A DNA stretch of 64,000 nt, taken from NCBI RefSeq assembly GCF_040054535.1, contig NC_090792.1, positions 1,083,501 to 1,147,500 on the forward strand, written 5' to 3'. The notes under the pieces were generated by a model that saw only the letters and a program-made list of their open reading frames with translations, was not told the DNA's origin and made no database searches. This document shows, piece after piece, positions 60,498-64,000 of the stretch. The translations under genes were made by a program, and so were the position numbers. Within the stretch, counting starts at the first letter, position 1; every line of letters starts with the position of its first letter. The stretch comes from Antennarius striatus (taxonomy: Eukaryota > Chordata > Actinopteri > Lophiiformes > Antennariidae).

Positions 60498-61395
60498 CAT
60501 GTGTCAAACTCAAGGCCCGGGGGCCAAGTGTGGCCCATCAGAGAATAAAACAGGGGTGTCCAACTCATTTGCACTGAGGGCCACATCAGCATCACGGCTG
60601 TCCTCAAAGGGCCAGATGTAACTAATAAATGTAACTAAATGTAACTCAATGTAATGTAACATGAATGTAACTACTACTATTTCCTTACAGGAATTAATAA
60701 ATGTTATTATGTTTACAGTTAAATAACTCTGAATTTCTGACTGATTCTAGTTCCAAACATTACAGATAGACAGAAAAAACATGTTTGTTTGTTTCTCTGT
60801 TCTAACATAAATCCTTTTCATTTGTCAGGTTATTAAACCCACAGAACTCCATCAATCAAGGATCAAACTATCAATCAATAAAGAAAAATGACATCAGACA
60901 CAAGTTAGGACGTTAACTTTGTTCAAAATATTTTTATCAGAGTTAAAAGGGACTGAATTAGTGCATCGTGGAAAATGTAGTTTTGGTCAAAGCACACTTT
61001 TGACCTATCTATTTTTAGGCACTCTGACCTTTAATACTCTTGCAGACCACATAAAATGATGTGGAGGGCCACATTTGGCCCCCGGGCCTTGAGTTTAACA
61101 CATGTGATAAAAGGTCAGAATGTCTAAAAATAAACAGGTCAAAAGTGTGCTTTGACTAAAAACAACATTTCCCACAATGCAGTTATTCAGACCATTTTAA
61201 CTGACAAAAACGTGAACAAAGTTAACGTCCTAACTTGTGTTTGATGTCATTTTTCTTTATTCATTAAGGAGTAGTTACATTTATATACATTACATTGAGT
61301 TGCATTTAGTTACATTTATTAGTTACATCTGGCCCTTTGAGGACAGATATTATGCTGATGTGGCTCTCGGTGAAAATGAGTTTGACCCCCCTGGC
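60498..61395 (-). mobile_element. hAT-like MITE (outer copy), interrupted
   Basis: The left end ACATGTGTCAAACTCAAGGC at 60498 and right end TGAGTTTGACCCCCCTG near 61393 belong to a copy inverted relative to 2880-3359. It is split by the inner copy at 60551-61106. Part of the left arm is missing beside the insertion. Confidence 0.85.
60551..61106 (+). mobile_element. hAT-like MITE (inner copy)
   Basis: Complete element starting CAGGGGTGTCCAACTCA and ending TTGAGTTTAACACATGTG, same family as 2880-3359. Flanked by ATAAAA on both sides (60545-60550 and 61107-61112), a probable trace of target duplication inside the outer copy. Confidence 0.88.
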
Positions 61396-61399
61396 CCAC

Positions 61400-63630
61400 A
61401 TGTTAGTGCCCTTGGGTGGGATAGTGAACCCTGTGTTGTTCCCCTGGTGTGTGTGAATGGTCACTACTCTGAATGAACAGGTTGTGCCTAGAGGTAAAAC
61501 ACCAGAGGTGTGTGAATGTTAACGTGTGAACGGCTGTGAAGCTCTGAGGGGTCGGACCAAAAGAGTCCATTTAAAATTAACAGATAAAAAACACACATTA
61601 GTATTAGATGCAGGTCACACAAATGACATGATTTGGTATTTGCATGATGCATTCCAGTAAAGACCAACTGAGTCGAGCAGCTTGGTGTTGGTCACACTGT
61701 CAATGATTATAATTTAGATCATTTAAATGTGGGCAGGAAGAGGCTTTGGATAAACTTTTATTATCTCTATTATCTCCCCCAGCAGTGAGACCAAACCAAT
61801 TTAATATATTTTATATAAGAAAAAGTAAAAAAAAAAAGAGTTTTTATGGTATGAAAGTCAAGTTTTAATTTTAATGTTTAATGGTTTTACATTTTAAACA
61901 TTACTAGTATTTAATTGAAGAAAAAAAAAAGACAGTTCTTTATGACTGTCATAGAAAAAAGAGAGAGATTTAAATCTGCACATGCGCACAAAAAGAACTA
62001 CCTTTTCAGAGTTAAGAATGAGTTAAGAGTTTTTCTGCCACGGAAAGACACAATCACCTAATTGCAAGTCTTTCTTTTATTTGAAATTTTAAATCTATTT
62101 TCAATATTCTTTTTACATTAGAGCTCTGTCTTAATATTTTCCAGGACACACCCCTCTAAAACTTTAGAGTAAAATCCCCCTGACATTATATCAGAAATGC
62201 ACCAAATTCATCAACAGCAAGTCAGTTATAATAGAGAGGTTCAAAGTCACCTGATTTAATAAATAGTGAATAGTGAATAATGAACATGAATAGATCTCAC
62301 CTGAAAGTCACTCTAGATTTTGGCTTGCTCTTTAAAACACTGTTTTACAACACAGTGTTTACAACAATGCTGTGCAGCTGCACAGCAGAGCTATGCAGCT
62401 GCACAGCGGAGCTATGTACTGTAAACCACAATAGACGTGACGCTCCACTTCAGCTTGACGTGAACAAAGAACCCAATAACGGCCCACAGTTTGTGCAGCG
62501 CTGCAGTCACACATCTGCACTAATGGACTGGTGTGGATATATTATTAGGGTGGCATTGCTTATAATTTGTGCACAAATTTGTATTTCCTCAATATGCTTC
62601 TTCCACATGGTTTGGACGACTCCTATTCACGTAATATATCTTGAGCAACATGAAAAACATTTACATATCAGCACACACACCACAGCACCTGTACCTGATG
62701 ACAATTTATGATTCAGAATTACTCTGTATTATTTGACAATTTCAAACAGGAAATATGTTCATGTAGCACCTTATGAGCAGGAAGGCAGGACAGAGGGGTT
62801 AATTCATGGAACCAGGGTTTAATTTGGAGAGGACACACTGAGCTGTGCTCATCATCACCAGGGGACTCAGATATGAAACGTGGAATTTTCTGTTTCCGAC
62901 TTTTTCGGAGCTTCTTCTCCAGTAGGTTCTTACACTTTCATTACCTGGTGAAAAAGAGTGAGAGTCAAATGTAGTGAAGAGAAGAGAGGGGGGAGAGAAC
63001 AAGGGAAAATGATGGTCTTCATGTTCACATGTGACATGATTTATGGTATGGCCACCACAACATAAGGTTTTACATAATTTAATAGTGTTAAATATACAAT
63101 AACACTGTAAAAGAATATAAGAACTTGTTTCAATAGTTCACCAAAAATACAGAAGGTGCATTTTTATTTAGCCTGGACCTTCAACAAGACAAACCTCTTC
63201 ACCTCACCGACATTAGAATTGTCATTATTTACAACTTTAAATAAAATCATTGTGATCAGTAGCTTGAAATCCACCATGATGAGGATCGTAGAGGCAGACA
63301 ACAAATTTTCAAAAAATCTTACTGATAATGTTTGTCAAAAGTCATCAAGATGTTCTGATGATCAAACAGAGAATCAGAGCTCAAAGAGCTGCGTCGGTGT
63401 AGTTTAGTTCATCCTTTAGTCAAACACGTCTGTTTTCACCCTCCTGTAGGTTTATCATCTGAAATGGTAGCAAATTCACCTACAAATTTGACCTGGGTAA
63501 GAATTACTTAATACTTGAAGTGACATATTCTTACCAGCAAATTGAATGTCGTAGGCCTGTTGAAGGTAAAAATAAGAGAAAAAAAATACAATAAACATGT
63601 CAGAAGCTTTAGCATTTGTTTTAAATTACA
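61400..63630. other. no recognisable gene
   Basis: AT-rich sequence. A perfect 16-bp palindrome CTGTGCAGCTGCACAG lies at 62370-62385 with a partial duplication just after. The open frame 62280-62711 has no recognised domain. Confidence 0.5.
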
Positions 63631-63636
63631 GTATTG

Positions 63637-63759
63637 TCTGCACTATGAGGTGCATTTGGTTATAAGGCGCACCTTCAATGAATATCGTATATATACAGTA
63701 TATACATATATATATACAGTATATACGTATATACGTATATATATGTATGTATGTACGTG

Positions 63760-63812
<53 letters not shown>

Positions 63813-63895
63813 ATATATAAATAACATGCAAACTCTCCACAGAGCGGAACTCAAACCCAGAACCGCCTTGCTGAGCGGCGACAGTGCTACCCACT
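63637..63895. repeat. transposon-end fragment, (TA)n-rich tract and SINE fragment
   Basis: 63637-63675 resembles the 19-bp satellite unit. 63690-63820 is alternating TA with GTATAC/ACGTAT interruptions, able to fold back. 63825-63895 (CAACTCTCCACAGAGCGG-like then AACTCAAACCCAGAACCGCC) is a minus-strand SINE head. Confidence 0.75.
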
Positions 63896-64000
63896 CACCA
63901 ACTATATGAACTTTAATGGTGAACTGCTTCTTCCTTAAAGAAGCAGTTCACCATTAAAAAGAAACTCCACAAAAACCAATTATATTTCATTAATAGCATA

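Noticed and set aside
62280-62711. 143-codon frame
   Set aside because: No domain, AT-rich surroundings, internal small duplications; no support beyond openness.

Overview
The window is nuclear DNA from a ray-finned fish, most likely a percomorph-type teleost. Genes are split by GT-AG introns, proteins match vertebrate families, and introns and spacers are full of (CA)n microsatellites and typical fish transposons: hAT, Tigger and Tc1/mariner MITEs, RTE and other LINEs, tRNA-type SINEs, and Gypsy and BEL/Pao remnants. No prokaryotic-style operon, CRISPR array or viral genome was found.

Layout. (1) 0.3-2.65 kb, minus strand: six of the exons of slc66a3 (PQ-loop transporter family); its last exon lies off the left edge. 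(2) 2.9-5.9 kb: repeats, including a hAT element with a perfect 8-bp target duplication and a second MITE inside it. (3) 6.08-10.44 kb, minus strand: a TCF/LEF-like HMG-box gene whose 2,973-bp exon is almost entirely two tandem amino-acid repeat arrays (25 aa and 26 aa units). This is the least familiar object here. (4) 10.5-17.3 kb: a repeat graveyard with minisatellite, Gypsy RNase H/integrase and BEL/Pao RT remnants and SINE pieces, plus an unidentified intronless coiled-coil ORF. (5) 19.1-23.95 kb, minus strand: hhipl1, nine exons, with three apparent 1-nt indels in exon 2. (6) 25.7-43.5 kb, plus strand: setd3, the actin-histidine methyltransferase, complete in 12 coding exons (577 aa). 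Its introns hold a 22-bp minisatellite, a 4.5-kb LINE, a nearly intact RTE element, a Tigger deletion derivative and a palindromic MITE. (7) 44-51.8 kb: no recognisable gene, many (CA)n arrays. (8) 51.9-58.8 kb, plus strand: GC-rich promoter, exon 1 and exon 2 of bcl11b, the rest lying beyond exon 2 and not seen. (9) 58.8-64 kb: repeats, including a SINE inside a 19-bp satellite and two opposed copies of one hAT MITE nested in each other.

The gene order hhipl1(-), setd3(+), bcl11b(+) matches, by recollection, relative order and orientation at human 14q32.2, but without CCNK and CCDC85C between hhipl1 and setd3. The genes do not form one pathway; their association is conserved synteny.

All exon limits were read by hand from splice consensus, reading-frame continuity and remembered homologous proteins. 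No search or alignment program was run.
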